From Letharia columbiana (lineage: Eukaryota > Ascomycota > Lecanoromycetes > Lecanorales > Parmeliaceae): 64,000 bases of DNA. A program made the position numbers and the translations under genes. Each line of letters begins with the position of its first letter. Position 1 is the stretch's first letter. The stretch lies in NCBI RefSeq assembly GCF_014066305.1, contig NW_023501060.1:372001-436000 (forward strand). The letters are read 5' to 3'. The notes beneath the pieces are model-generated. The model made no database searches. It was not told the origin of the DNA and saw only the letters and a list, made by a program, of their open reading frames with translations. Shown piece after piece: positions 40,604 through 53,414 of the stretch.

Positions 40604-42728
40604 ATGGAGATGAACTATGATGAAAATGTACGCTAAATCTGCCGGCTACGTACTCACAGTACATTACTTGCGCACTGGCTCATGCTATCGTAGACGCTGC
40701 ACCAGCTCGAGGAGGAACTCCACGTCCAAATTGTACCGGGTACAGAGATTATGACAGATGTGGGCAGCCATCATTTTGTCAAGTCCTCCAACCGAGTGCT
40801 GGTGCCGCAGCCAAGTGATGACCCTCATGATCCGTTGGTGAGCTTGCCACTGTTCGGACACAGGATCGATATGACCTGTTAGAAGAAATTATTGAGCTAA
40901 CAAGATGTAGAATTGGAATACCTTCTGGAAATTCTCTACCTTGACCTGCGCGACATGTGCAACCTTTGTTCAGGGCATGGGTCCGCTTTCTCTTGCACCC
41001 ATGATCCCCTATTTGATCGAGGCATTTGATTCAAACTTGAATGATGTGATTCAGTTCACTGGTGTTGCTATTCTCGTGCTCGGATTTAGCAATTTCATCT
41101 GGTACGCTGTACAATTCGTGTATCTATTCATAATTCGGATATTGATTGATGATAGGGTCCCGCTGAGCACTTCCTTCGGCCGGCGACCGGTCTATCTCGC
41201 GTCCCTCTCGATCTGCTTTGGCAGTGCCATCTGGAGAGCCAAAGCTCAGACGTATGGTAGTTTCATGGGGGCATGTGTGCTCAATGGTATTGCAGCTGGT
41301 CCAGCTGAGACCATCCAGCCTAATGTCATTGCTGATGTGATGTTCTTGCATGAACGAGGAGCGTATCAGACGCTTTACTTTGCATTTTATTTCGGCTCTC
41401 TTATGGTTTGCCTCTTCATCCCTCTCCGCAAACCTCAGCTTATGACTCCATAGGTTGGACCTATCATCGCTGGTCCGATGGCAGAGTACTCAGGATGGCG
41501 CAACTTCTGGTGGCTCAATGTCGGTTTAATTGGCGCTACATTCATCATGTGCCTTTTCGGCTTTCCGGAAACAAAGTATCACCGCATGCATCCTGATGAA
41601 ATCCACAACATAGCTTCCGAAAAGACAACCGAGTCCCTAGGAGAGAAGACTACGATCACGACGATGGAAGGGTCTGACATAGAAAAGGTGACGTCCCCCG
41701 AGCTTGCCGATCTTTCTCATGCGGCCACCGCCCAGCAAGACCCGTGGCTCGGAAAGGGTCGGCCAAGCAAGCAGCAATTCGGGCTCTTCCAGCGGAACGC
41801 GCATCCGTTCAAGAGCGTTTTGCTTGACCTTTGGATCCCATGGAAGCTTTTCGCTTTTCCAATCGTGGAATTTGCCTCTTTCGTCGTATCGTGGAGCGCG
41901 TCCTCTTTCCTAACGCTAAATCGTACGTTATACTTTCCGAGGCGATTCTTCCCCATTCATGCTGTCTTATGAGTCGTCAGACATGTTTGAAGAGTTCTCT
42001 GCTCCTAAGACATGTCTCGCGACCCAGAAGTCCTCTGAAAGAGTAATGCTGACTCCGGAATCATCAAGTTACGCAATCTCAAGCGTTTGCAGCACCGCCT
42101 TACAATTTCAAGCCACTTACTATCGGCTTTTTCAACTTTGCCATCCTCATTGGCGGCATACTTGGTTTGGTCACAGCGGGACCTCTGAGTGATTGGATCA
42201 GTATGAAACTTACCAAGAGAAACAACGGCATCAGAGAACCGGAAATGAGGCTACCGACAATGATCCCTTACGTCGCCATCATGATAATCGGCAACTTCGT
42301 AGTTGCCTTTGGCTGGCAGCAGGGTTGGGATTGGAAGGTCAGTATCTGACACATCTGATTTCTCTCGAAAGAAATCACAATAACGAAGCTATGAGCTAAC
42401 TTCATAATCCTAGCCGATCGTAATCGTTGGCTGGGCATGTGCCGGCATCCAAGTCGCAGCTCTCCCTGCCATCGCCTCCACTTACGCAATCGACTCCTAT
42501 AAGCCCGTTGCTGGCTCAGTATTCGTGAGCATTACAGTGAACAAGAACCTTTGGGGTTATGGTTTCTCGAAATTCATCAATACTTGGATTGTCGAGGATG
42601 GATATGTGCCGCCAATCATGACGAACATGTGCTTGATCACGCTGTGGTGCCTTTGTGGTATTATTTTTTGGGTATGGGGGAAGAAGTTCAGAATCTGGAC
42701 AAGGAACAGTCAGGTGCACCATATGTAA
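40604..42728 (+). CDS. MFS transporter, DHA1-like (drug:H+ antiporter family)
   Basis: Proton-coupled plasma-membrane transporter; substrate unknown. Seven exons keep phase: 40604-40627, 40694-40837, 40911-41101, 41156-41405, 41454-41922, 42069-42337 and 42414-42728. The cytoplasmic N-terminus (VGSHHFVKSSNRVLVPQPSDDPHDPLNW) and FWKFSTLTCATCATFVQGMGPLSLAPMIPYL precede the A-motif region VPLSTSFGRRPVYLAS. The NGIAAGPAETIQPNVIADVMFLHERG segment and VGPIIAGPMAEYSGWRNFWWLN are typical of fungal DHA1 members. A long central loop with acidic residues follows, then GFFNFAILIGGILGLVTAGPLSDW and GSVFVSITVNKNLWGYGFSKF. Intron 5 (41923-42068, 146 bp) is longer than the others and contains an 11-mer found in ADE5,7 introns. 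Intact. Confidence 0.9.
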
Positions 42729-43236
42729 AATGGGAGGGCATGGGGCAAGACATGGAGTTAAGTAGGCCGGTGAGCTGGATGCATGCTTATTTTGGGAATT
42801 TGGTGGTACATAAATGGGTGTATGTGGTACCTATATAAGAAGATTGAGGTTCCAGTTGTCCCTGTCAGCCATTACAATTGAGGTGATACTCCCACTCATA
42901 GTAATCGATGTCGTTCACTGATCTTCTTGCGCGTGCAGAAAATAAAAAGCACCGCAACATCATTGTACCAGCGCCATTAGGAATCGAACCTAATCCACAC
43001 GCGAAAGTGATTTGAGATAGGGCTGAGAAACGCGCCAGCGCCAAAAGCGGCTAATGAAGAGTCGACGTACTATGCATTCACCTCAATGTAAACAGTAACC
43101 ACAACAAACCTTCCAGTGAAGGCCAACTCCTGTTCTTCCACCACACGCTCTTATCGTCGTGGTCTCAATATGAGTGAATCGGTCCATTGAAATTACCTAC
43201 ATCCCTAAGCGTACTTCAGTTCAACGCGTGCCCAAT
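42729..43236. other. Intergenic region between MFS and TOP2 genes
   Basis: Contains the tRNA-like sequence at 42968-43043; otherwise no gene seen. The right part is the TOP2 promoter/leader. Confidence 0.45.
42968..43043 (-). other. tRNA-like sequence (degenerate or tRNA-derived)
   Basis: The minus strand has a perfect T-arm, TTAGG-TTCGATT-CCTAA (42993-42977), which is also a perfect pol III B-box (GGTTCGATTCC). About 45 nt upstream is an A-box-like TGGCGCTGGCG and GCGCGTTTCTC as in D-arm/anticodon stems. The D-loop is too short and the 3' acceptor strand (TGGCGCT) has no good 5' partner, so a functional tRNA is doubtful. The 9-mer CCAGCGCCA occurs at both ends (42968-42976 and 43035-43043). 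It is best described as a tRNA pseudogene or the head of a tRNA-derived element. Confidence 0.35.
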
Positions 43237-46200
43237 ATGGATCCTTTGATGTCGGACTCCGTGTTTGATGATGGGGATGTTTCAGATGATTTTGCGCCTT
43301 CAACGGTAAAGTACCCCAAGACTACACGTTTTTCTGTCGCGGAGACAACCCTCTGACTTGCACTTGGCGTGTAGAAAGTCAAAGCCAAGCCCAAAGCAGC
43401 TGCCAAACCAAAGGCGGATCCAAAGCCCAAAGCTGCTCTGAAAAAGCCTCGAGCCCCCAAGGCTGCCCCAAAGAAGATGTCACAGACCACACTGAAGCCA
43501 ACGAAGAAGCCCCCGAAGCCCGATACGGAGGACGAGGATTCTGAGGGTGATCCCTCATCGCACGACGACTCACTCCTTTCCAACACCCCACCAAGCGCGA
43601 AGATACCAAAGAAGGCCCCTGGCCCGAAGAAAATGGGCGCAAAACCTCTCCGTGAGGTTGAGAATGAGGCTATAGCTGAAGCCATAGACGCCTCTATGAT
43701 GATGGATGGCGTAAATGAGCCGAAGGTAACGAAGGGCTCTAAGTCGACAGAGACGTACCAGAAGGTAATCAGGCTTGGACTAGGTACCCCGTGAGACATC
43801 GCGGCTTACAATGTTGTAGCTCACGCAACTGGAACACATAATCAAGCGCCCAGACACTTACATTGGGTCCGTCGAAGCCCAGGAGAAGCAGATGTGGGTG
43901 TACAACAGTGAACAAGAGTCGATGGAAATGAGATCCGTCACCTTTGTACCGGGTATCTACAAGATTTTTGACGAGATCCTCGTCAATGCTGCAGACAACA
44001 AGCAGCGAGATAAGAACATGGATACAATCAAAGTCACGATCGATCGAGCGAAGGGCGAGATCAGCGTCTTAAACAATGGACGTGGTATTCCGATCGAGAT
44101 TCATGAGAAGGAGCAAATTTACATTCCAGAGATGATCTTCGGTCATCTGCTCACGTCTTCCAACTATGACGATGATCAGGATAAGGTCACGGGTGGTCGA
44201 AACGGTTATGGTGCTAAGCTTTGCAACGTTTTCAGCACTGAATTTACCCTAGAGACTGCAGATTCCAAGACGAAGAAGAAGTACACGCAGACATGGACCG
44301 CAAACATGAGCAAGATGGGCAAGGCTTCAATTACATCGAACAAAGGTGATGACTTTACGAAAATCACATTCGCCCCAGATTTCCAGAGATTCAAGATGCA
44401 GGGTATAGACAACGACTTGGAAGCCTTGATGAAGCGTAGAGTCTATGACTTGGCAGGCACCAGCAAAGGTGTTAAAGTTTGGCTGAACGGTGAGAGGATC
44501 AAGATCAACAGCTTCAAGAAATACATGGAGATGTACACCAAGGCCATCAAGAAGGAAAGGGGCGATGAAGCAGTCAACGATACCTCTGAGATCATCACAG
44601 AAAGCCCGGATGTGAGATGGGAAATTGGGTTCGCGGTGTCAGACGGGACATTTCAACAGGTTTCTTTCGTCAACTCGATTGCCACAACTTCTGGTGGTAC
44701 CCATGTCAACTATGTTGCCGATCAAGTCTGCACGAAGCTGCTGGAAATTGTCAAAAAGAAGAAAAACAACAAAGCCGCATCTCTCAAAATCAGCCAAATC
44801 CGAAACCACATATTCCTTTTTGTCAATTGCTTAATTGTCAATCCAGCGTTCACCTCACAGACCAAGGAGCAATTGACTACCAAGCATAGTCAGTTTGGCA
44901 GTAAGTGCAACGTCAGCGATGAGTTTCTCAAGAAAATCGCCAGAACTGAAGTTGTGGCCAACATCCTGCATTTCGCAGAGCAGAAGGCAGACCAGATTCT
45001 CAAGAAGAGCGATGGTAGCCGACGAAGTCGTATGGACAATCCGAAGCTCACAGATGCCAACAAGGCTGGCACCAAAGATGGCTACAAGTGCACGCTCATC
45101 TTGACCGAGGGAGACTCGGCCAAAGGTTTGGCAATCGCAGGTCGATCTGTTGTCTCTGCAGATCTATTCGGTGTATATCCGCTTCGTGGCAAACTGCTCA
45201 ACGTGCGAGACGCTCCAGTCGATCAAATAGCGAAAAACGCCGAAATCCAGAACATCAAGAATTTCATTGGGCTCAAGCACAAGACAACCTACACGGACTG
45301 CAAGAGCTTGCGTTACGGACATCTCATGATCATGACTGACCAAGATCACGACGGAAGCCATATCAAGGGTTTGCTCATCAACTTCCTCCAAGTCCAATTC
45401 CCGAGTCTGCTCAAGATCCCCGAATTCCTCGTCGAGTTCATCACACCCATTGTCAAAGCTTACAAGGGCGATCCAAAGAAGCCCAAGCAGGCCGAGACTT
45501 TTTTCACCATGCCAGAGTATGAGGCATGGAAAGAAGACCACAAACCTGAACTGCACAAATGGGAACACAAGTACTACAAAGGATTGGGTACAAGCACCAC
45601 AGAGGAAGCTCAGGTCTACTTCCGAGATCTGGACAGGCACTTGAAAGAGTTCCATACCATGAAGGAAAGTGAGGTCGAACTTATTGAGCTTGCATTCTCG
45701 AAAAAGAAAGCAGACGAGCGGAAGGAATGGCTTCGCCAATTCAAGCCTGGAACGTATCTCGACCATTCGGAGAAAGGTGTCTCGTACACCGACTTCGTCA
45801 ACAAAGAACTGATTCTCTTCAGCATGGCGGATAACATGCGTTCGATCCCCTCTGTCGTTGATGGTTTGAAGCCTGGGCAACGCAAGGTTCTCTACACATG
45901 CTTCAAGCGTAACTTGAAGAAAGACGTGAAGGTTGTTGAACTTGCCGGTTCTATTTCTGGTCTCACTGCCTATCAACATGGTGAAGCCTCCCTTCAAGGT
46001 ACCATTGTGGGCCTTGCGCAGACCTTCGTTGGATCTAACAATCTTAATTGTCTTGAGCCCAGCGGCAACTTCGGCAGTCGTCTCCAGGGAGGTAGCGATT
46101 GTGCCAGCGCACGTTACATCTATACACGTCTCTCGCCTTTTGCTAGAAAGGTTTTCCATGCTTCAGATGAGCCGCTTTTGACCTACAACACAGACGACGA

Positions 46201-48583
46201 GCGTACGATTGAGCCTGAAGTCTATGTACCAGTAGTCCCAATGGTCTTGATCAACGGTGCGGACGGTATCGGGACTGGATGGAGTTCCTCGATCCCGAAT
46301 TACAATCCCGAGGACATCGTTGAGAATCTCAAGCTCATGATGGCCGGCGAACCTCCGAAGGAAATGACTCCATGGTTCCGAGACTTCAAAGGCACCGTCA
46401 CCCGTATGGGTCCTGACCGATACAAGTTCAGTGGAGTCATCAGGCAGACAAGCGATACCGAGGTCGAGGTCACCGAGCTGCCGGTGCGCATGTGGACTCA
46501 GGACTTCAAAGACAGGATTGTAGACATCATCAAGGCAGAGAAGACACCATCTTGGATCAAGGACTACGATGACTACAACACACACAAGGATGTTCATTTC
46601 GTCATCAAGATGGAAGACAAGCATATGAAACTTGCGCTCGAGGAAGGCTTGGAAGAGAAGTTCAAGCTGACAAAGTCGATTGCCACATCCAATCTGGTTG
46701 CTTTTGATGCTGAGGGTAGAATCACGAAATATGCGACTGTCGAAGATATTTTGAAAGAGTTCTATGGTATCCGCATCAAGTTCTATGAGAAGCGAAAGGT
46801 AAATTTTACTATTCCCGCTCCTCTAGTGCTGACCCTAACATTTGGTAGGCCTATATGCTGTCTGACATGCACCGTGAGCTTGAGAAGTTCACCAACCAAG
46901 CACGCTTCGTCCAGATGATTATCGACGGAAAACTCGTTGTATCAAAGAAGAAGAAGCTGGCCTTGGTACAAGAGCTGAAGGAGAAGGGTTTCAAGGCCTT
47001 TCCCAAGAAGGCCGAAGCTATCAAAGAGGGGGAACTTGCGCCTATTGCAGACAATGACGAAGAGGAGGAGGAGGATACCCAGACTGGCGCAGCCGCATAT
47101 GACTACCTTCTCGGCGTAAGTCTAAGCAAGACCTTGATTCGAAATTGTGGCATGTAATCCTAACTTCTGAAAGATGCCTATCTGGTCGTTGACCAAGGAG
47201 CGCATCGAAAAGTTGCTGAAGCAGGTTGGTGACAAGGAGATTGAGATCGATAACCTTATCAAGCTCACCAAAGAGGATCTCTGGACGAGAGATCTCGATG
47301 ACTTCCTCAGCCAGTGGAGATTCGAGCTTGACGATGAGGCTAAGCGCCAAAAGAAAGTCGCGAACATGGGTCGCCGAGGCTCCAGGAAGTTGAACATAAC
47401 TGGGGGCGTAGCAGGTCGAAAACGCAAGATCGACTCTGACGATGACGACTTTGATGTTGCTCCTGTCAAAACTAAGAAGACTGCTATGCCGAAGGAGGTC
47501 GGAGGCTTGCTTTCTTACATGATGCCGGACACCAAGACTAAGATGTCGCCAAAATCGAAGGCTAAAGCCCCGACAGTCACGCAAAAGGCTGCGAAGAATG
47601 CCCTGGATCTGATATCAGCACCAGCTAAGGAAGAAGACAAGGGCGATGTCTGGATGAATCTGGACGGGGCAGGCTCGGATGTGCCGAAGGAAACCAAGCC
47701 CAGAGCAGCTCCTCAAAAGACGGCTCCTCCAGTAAAGAAAGCGGTACCAGCGCCCAAGAAGATCGACTCTGATGAGGATGATGAAGCGGCGGACGAAGAG
47801 ATCATACGTCCTACCGCTGGCCGTAGGCCTCGTGGTGCAGCTGCGAAGCTTGTCTCATACAATGTTGATGGTTCGGACTCTGACGGCGATGGTATGCTCT
47901 TCGATGTTGGTAAGATGGTCAAAGGTATCGATACAGCCTCCGCACCTGCAGACAAATCTCGGCCCCTATTTTCAGCGTCGATGTCTCGTCCCGGCAGCAG
48001 TGCAGGCCTCCCAAAGAGGTCCACCTCTTCAAAGCCCGCTATCGATATCGATAGTGACGATACTAATTATTCCAAGCTTGCTCCTCCTACCGCGAAGAAA
48101 GGACCAGCCGTCACCGCGAGGAAGACGATCCTCTCTGATGACGACGAGGACTCCTTGGACGACATCATAGCGGCCCCTCCCAAAGCGTCCAAGCCAGCTC
48201 CAAAGGCCGCTGTCAATCCCGGTCCTAAGGGCAAAGCCGTAGCGAAGAAGCCGACCAAAGGGGCTGCTCCCCCTCCCCCAGAAGCCAAGAAGTTGCCGTT
48301 GAGCCCTGCAGCGAAAGCTTATGCAGCGAAGAAAGCCAAGGCAGAAAAGGCCGCGCTAAAAGCTAACAGTCCGTCAGAAGACGAACTGGAAGGTCTGGCA
48401 AATGAGATCATGGATGATGATGACGATGATGAGGATGCAGGTCCGGCTGTGCGTCGACCAGCGCGGCGTGCAGCTTCTGCTGCGCCGAAGAAGAAATGGG
48501 TTATTTCCGATGACGAGGACGAGCTTGAGGACGAGCTTGAGGAGAGCACGATGCAATTTGGTGACGGGGATAGCGATGATTGA
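43237..48583 (+). CDS. top2: DNA topoisomerase II
   Basis: Nuclear ATP-dependent type IIA topoisomerase that passes one duplex through another, needed for chromosome segregation. Exons 43237-43305, 43375-43764, 43820-46798, 46849-47115 and 47174-48583 keep phase; 1,704 residues. A Lys/Pro-rich N-terminus precedes ETYQKLTQLEHIIKRPDTYIGS. The GHKL ATPase shows EILVNAADN, LNNGRGIPI and GGRNGYGAKLCN. The TOPRIM domain shows ILTEGDSAKGLAIAG (Glu near 583) and DQDHDGSHIKGL. The winged-helix active site is SARYIYTRL with the catalytic Tyr near 919; GWSSSIPNYNP follows. The C-terminal 400 residues are Lys/Asp/Ser-rich with repeated acidic patches (IDSDDDDFDVAP, ISDDEDELEDELEE), a regulatory tail as in other eukaryotes. 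All parts are intact. Confidence 0.96.
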
Positions 48584-51500
48584 GCTAGCTGGCCCACCGT
48601 TCCTATGATTTTAAGCCTGCGTTTTGTCATTTCTCCGCTGTTGATGGAGCAGACTTTGGTCAATCTTGTGATCAGTTGCCATTATTTTGCGCTGGACTTT
48701 GCACCACTGGGGTTCGGCGAGCATACATTAAGCGTAGTTATGCGGGGAGATGCCATTTGGACAGCTTTACTTTCAGCTCGCGTGCAAGAAAGGATTCGGT
48801 GCATGAATCCTGGACTTGTTATCTGACTCTTTCGTCGCCATTGCCACATTCCCTCACGTAGTAGACTACCATGACTTCTCGTATCGTTTAGCGAACCAAA
48901 TGAGGCATTCTTCTGCCCTCAAGCCTGCATACAGACACGGGGCTCTAGACAGAACGAGTTATGGAATCCCTTCCCGTCCCAGCGGATGGGAATCCAATCC
49001 CACGCTCTACTACACACACTGCCTCAGTACCCTGCGTCCCCAAAATTTCTGCTCCGTGGGCTTCGATCATCCTTCGCCGGTGCCCGATGTTACCATCATG
49101 TGAGAGCTCCAACAGTTCGCCATAATCTTCCGGAAAAACGATGTCGACGTCTCAAAGCGTTCTTCCGCATGGCGCACCCAGCCGCCAAATTTTCCGATAC
49201 GATAATCGTTCGATGCGGCCCCGGTCAAGGGGAGGGGGAAGGGTGGCCGTGTGCATGTACCAAGGTATCTCCCAGGCTGCCTCCGTCTCGGCTGCGTGAT
49301 CCGAAAGCCCATTCTCTGGTGTGGAGGCACGTCCGTACCCAGGTTCCCTAACCACACCCTCAGGGTCCTTCGCGCGGAGCATTTCAAGGTTGCGTGCATC
49401 TGCGGAGAACGCATTGATGATCCGTGCGGGCTACCACTTGGCCTTGGTTGTCGATCCAAAAGGCGGCCTTTTCGAGTCTCGGAGGCTTTTCGAGGGCTCG
49501 TGCATGACGGAAGGTATGGTTCCTATTAGATGATCCTCGAAGATAATAGGCAAGACACATGTGCATATGCATTAGATGGACGATGCTCATGCGTTGTCGA
49601 TCTTCAGGTTGCTAGTATCTTGGGTGTCGAATGATGTGGCGACGCTGTATGGACGGAACAAGCATGCACGCCCACCATTGGTGTGATCCTTCCGATCTTT
49701 TTTGCCTCCGCTGGTTGTTTTCGACATTGATTGGATGAGTGTGGCCGAACCTGCATAATCTACGAGCTACGTACCTGTACGTACGTAAGTGAACGCCTTC
49801 TCTGTAAGTTCTGGTTGGGAGTGTGACCATCAAAGCTGCAGGGTCTAGCGCTGGGAGCTCCCGGGTTGGGAAAGATCAGAGGCTGGGAACAAGCGGGGGC
49901 CGTGCATGGCGATTTTGAAAATCGAGAGAGGCTTAGGCGAAGCCTTGGTTCATAGGGGACGTAGAACAAAGACTGGGAGAGCATATCGTCTTAGCTGCCG
50001 AGATTGAATCAGGTGGCTCTTGGCCTTTTCCTTACTAGCAACGTAGTGTAGGCACGCCGTACCTTCATCGGAAGAGTGGCATAGAACACTTACTGAGAGA
50101 TTCGAGGAACAGAACGTGTCATTTTCGTTGGCAACTCCTTCGACTCGTGCTTTGCATGTCAAGATGACATACTGACGGCCAGAAGGACGTTTCTGAGAGG
50201 TTCAGGTGAAATCCACAAAGATCTCGGCTCTTTGCCGCTGGTGAGTTTGCCACAGTCAAGCGCCCCAACGTAACAGGCTCCCATGCATGTTTGAACAAAT
50301 GATGATTGATTGTGCCAGGAATCGTTCGTTCGGGAAGCTAAACAATGCCTCAATAGCAAAAAGGCTTTCTTCCCAGGCACCACAGCCTTCTGGAAGCCTT
50401 TGGAAGATGCGAAGGTCCGTGCAATATGCGTGGGGGCATTGGGTTTTTCCTCTTTCATGCGGAAGGCCATTGAAGTCCAAAAAGGTAAGGGCTTGCGGCG
50501 AGACTATAGCTAATGACCCAGAAACCTGGATATTGAAGAGGGGGGACGGGTAAGTACAGTAGTTGAGAAGCTTTAAAATTGATATACGGTGAACGCGGTG
50601 AAAGTCGTGCGGATTGATGATAGTACCTTCAATTGGCGGCTTCGAGTGGCAGTCACTGTTGTAAAGTCTGCTGCTCACTTCAGACCAGAAGGATGGTTTC
50701 TACGGTGATCATACCTTTCATAATTAGGCATATGTGCATCGAGGTCCCATTAGCAAATTTAGGGCAAAGATCACGTTCTCTTTGTCCCACAGGTCTCGGA
50801 AGCAGTCCTTTTCCGTGACCCCTGTTGATCCCTGTTGACCCATGCGCCTATCCAGTACAGCCAGCATCTTCACCTTACCAGGCCGAAGGCCATGATATTG
50901 TATAACTTCCTTCACGACAGACCTAGGTATCTGGCTTTGGCAAACGTCCCATAAGGTCACGCAATATTTCGGTCGAAGCATGACCACTATCAAATTGCGG
51001 ATTTAACCCTGGTGATACCGCACAACCCGAAGCTGGATGCAAATCTCCCTAATCGAGCACTATTGATAATACCAAGACATGTCTAAGCTCACGGGCCCGG
51101 ATAGGCACTGAGAAGCACACGCCAACGTAGCTGGACGGTGAGCTCTCCTTTGGAGCTTTATTCTAGCGCGATTTGTTGAATTAGATTGCCCGAAAAGTGG
51201 AAGAGAAGCCGTCCGATTGTGTTCACGCTCGCTTGATGAAAAGGTTAGATAGAAGACCGAGCTCGAGCGTGACCTAGTGTATCACTTTACGTACGTTTGA
51301 CGGTACTCATCTTGTCGATAAAGTGTCCCAGATCTCCACTGATTCAGAAACAAGCGAGCGTCTCTGCGATAGAATCAGACATTTGCGCTTCACCGCCAAT
51401 CTCTTGCGGTCGTCTGCCTGCCTCGATAGAGCCCAGAACTAGCGCTAAGCCAGACCCAGGTTCAAGGCAAACCGACGCAAAGTCACTGGAAGCCTTACCT

Positions 51501-51946
51501 TTATTGATCTGATCCTGCATCCCAAGGCAAGGATTAATGGTAGTGCGCCAGGATCTGCATCAACATCAACAAAGAGCCGCGGTTGGCGGTCTGCATCTCG
51601 ATACTTTCTGTGCTCTTAAGCATCCCGTTTCAGAAGAGGCACTGAGAGCTGGCTTATTCACTCAACGGAGCCGTGCATCTGCCTTTGGCTTGTTTTGCGG
51701 TGGCCTTTGTCGTTGAGCTGGACGATTGAGCCCAGACCCAAGTGTTTTCGCAGAAGCCATATTAGGAGGCCGAGCCCGTCGCCGATATCAACTCCAATCG
51801 ATCAATCAGGAATCTAGCCTTCCTAAAGAACTCTCGTTGTCTTTGGACCCCAGACCATTCACCAACTTCAGTCCCAACAGTGATCAAGACATCCTCCAGA
51901 CATCCACGATATTACCATATCGAGCCATCATCTTCTACACGCAATC
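48584..51946. other. 3.4-kb gene-free interval
   Basis: No recognisable gene, RNA gene or transposon. Many frames of 60-140 codons exist but none shows motifs. The most protein-like is a minus frame at 50993-50724 (RPKYCVTLWDVCQSQIPRSV..), unsupported. An alternating gtac word cluster (tacctgtacgtacgtaag) lies near 49771-49790, and a 10-bp palindrome AGACATGTCT near 51074. The right end should contain the promoter of the APSES gene. Confidence 0.45.
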
Positions 51947-53414
51947 ATGGTTCCTGTTGCATCGCTCCTCAACCCATCGCCGCCTTCATTCGAACGCTTT
52001 CGGGACTACCCTACGCCCGCCTTCGACAAGTACCAAAAGCAGTCCTCGCCACTTTTGGCAGCACCGAAGAAGCAGAAAATGTCAAAGGCAGCAGCGACAT
52101 TCGTGAAAGGCAAGCCAAAAGGCGAAGTCAAGTACCCTCCCTATGAGATCCAGGATGAAGCCACTGCAGCAGAGCACAAGAAGTTCGAAGTCCAGCCAAT
52201 TGGCCGCATCGGAGAGTACCCCAAGCGCATTCCATACAACAGCGAGAAGAAGACGTTCCAACAGAAGACTGGAATGGACGGATTTGAAGGTATGTGACAT
52301 CATCGCAAGAAGATCGGTATCGAAGAGAAGCTCAATCATGGCCATTAGTCTACCAGTACACTTTCAGAATGCCGGACGATGCTCGAGACAAGGATGCACA
52401 TACTGTGATGTGGGATTACAATGTGGGCTTGGTGAGGGTCACATCGTTCTTCAAAAGCCTGAAGCACACGAAGGTAAGCGATCCTTCCGTGGGCCTTTTG
52501 CAGTCACCATAGCTTACACCTCGTAATTAGACAATGCCAGCGAAAGTGATGAACGCAAATCCGGGGCTCCGTGAAATATCCCACAGCATTACTGGTGGCT
52601 CTATCTCCGCTCAAGGTATGTGTTGCGTCATTTTCGCCTCATTCATAACAGAGGCTGTTTCAATTAACTTCACGTAGGATACTGGGTGCCATTCGAAGCG
52701 GCTAAAGCCGTGGCTGCAAGGTTCTGCTATGAGATCAGATACGTGCTGGTGCCTGTTTTTGGACCGGACTTCGTCTCGATGTGCCAAAAGTGTGGCGATG
52801 AATCTTATCTACGCTTGAACGTCCACCCCAGTATCATCCAGCGGTGTACCGAGGCTGCGACAACCAACCAGACGCAATCTAGGGAGTCTTCTGTGGCTGT
52901 AAGTCCTCGTACATCGGCTCCTTACGCCAATTCACCCGCATGGCCTCCAAAGCCGCTGCGGCCCAGACCGGCCAAGGCAACGGATGCGGAGAGTGGATAC
53001 GGTACGGACTCGGATCGCAGTGAGAAGTACCCAGGGTCCCCTGACTCGCCCAGGAGCATCGAATGGACTCCAGTGAACTCCCCAAGGCTGGCCTGCCTGC
53101 AGACATACCGATTCTTGCAACAGCAGCCAAGGAATGTCACTTCGAGCCCTCGTGGTCTTGGCTATCCGACTACCACACATAGCAAGCGGATGACCGATAC
53201 TAAGCGAGGGATATCTGAGATTGACGAGGCTTCCGACGCCGAAAGTTCCTCTGGTCACTCGTCAATAGACTCTCCTGCATCACCAAAACGAAGGAAGGTA
53301 TCTGCAGCCATGACACCCGAGATTGGAGCAGCGTATACGCTGATTGAGTTAAACATGGCGGACGCGACATTGGGGGAGAGAAAGGCATTGAAACGTCGTC
53401 GAGCTTCGGCATAG
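51947..53414 (+). CDS. APSES-type transcription regulator, Xbp1-like
   Basis: Nuclear DNA-binding protein of the fungal APSES (KilA-N related) family; Xbp1-type members repress genes on entry to quiescence or development. Exons 51947-52289, 52349-52473, 52531-52615 and 52678-53414 keep phase; 429 residues. The N-terminus [11 protein letters not shown] is typical of this subgroup. The DNA-binding core reads [70 protein letters not shown], then [14 protein letters not shown]. The C-terminal half is Ser/Pro-rich and probably disordered, with a basic patch SPKRRKVS (possible nuclear signal) and a basic end [10 protein letters not shown]. Subgroup is inferred from the domain and N-terminal motif. 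Confidence 0.87.

Noticed and set aside
45164..46159. 331-codon antisense frame inside TOP2
   Set aside because: It mirrors a strongly conserved coding exon, has no own signals, and is a shadow of TOP2.
49060..49460. 130-codon minus frame in the long gene-free interval
   Set aside because: Arg/Pro-rich, no motif, overlapped by similar-sized frames on the other strand; likely random.
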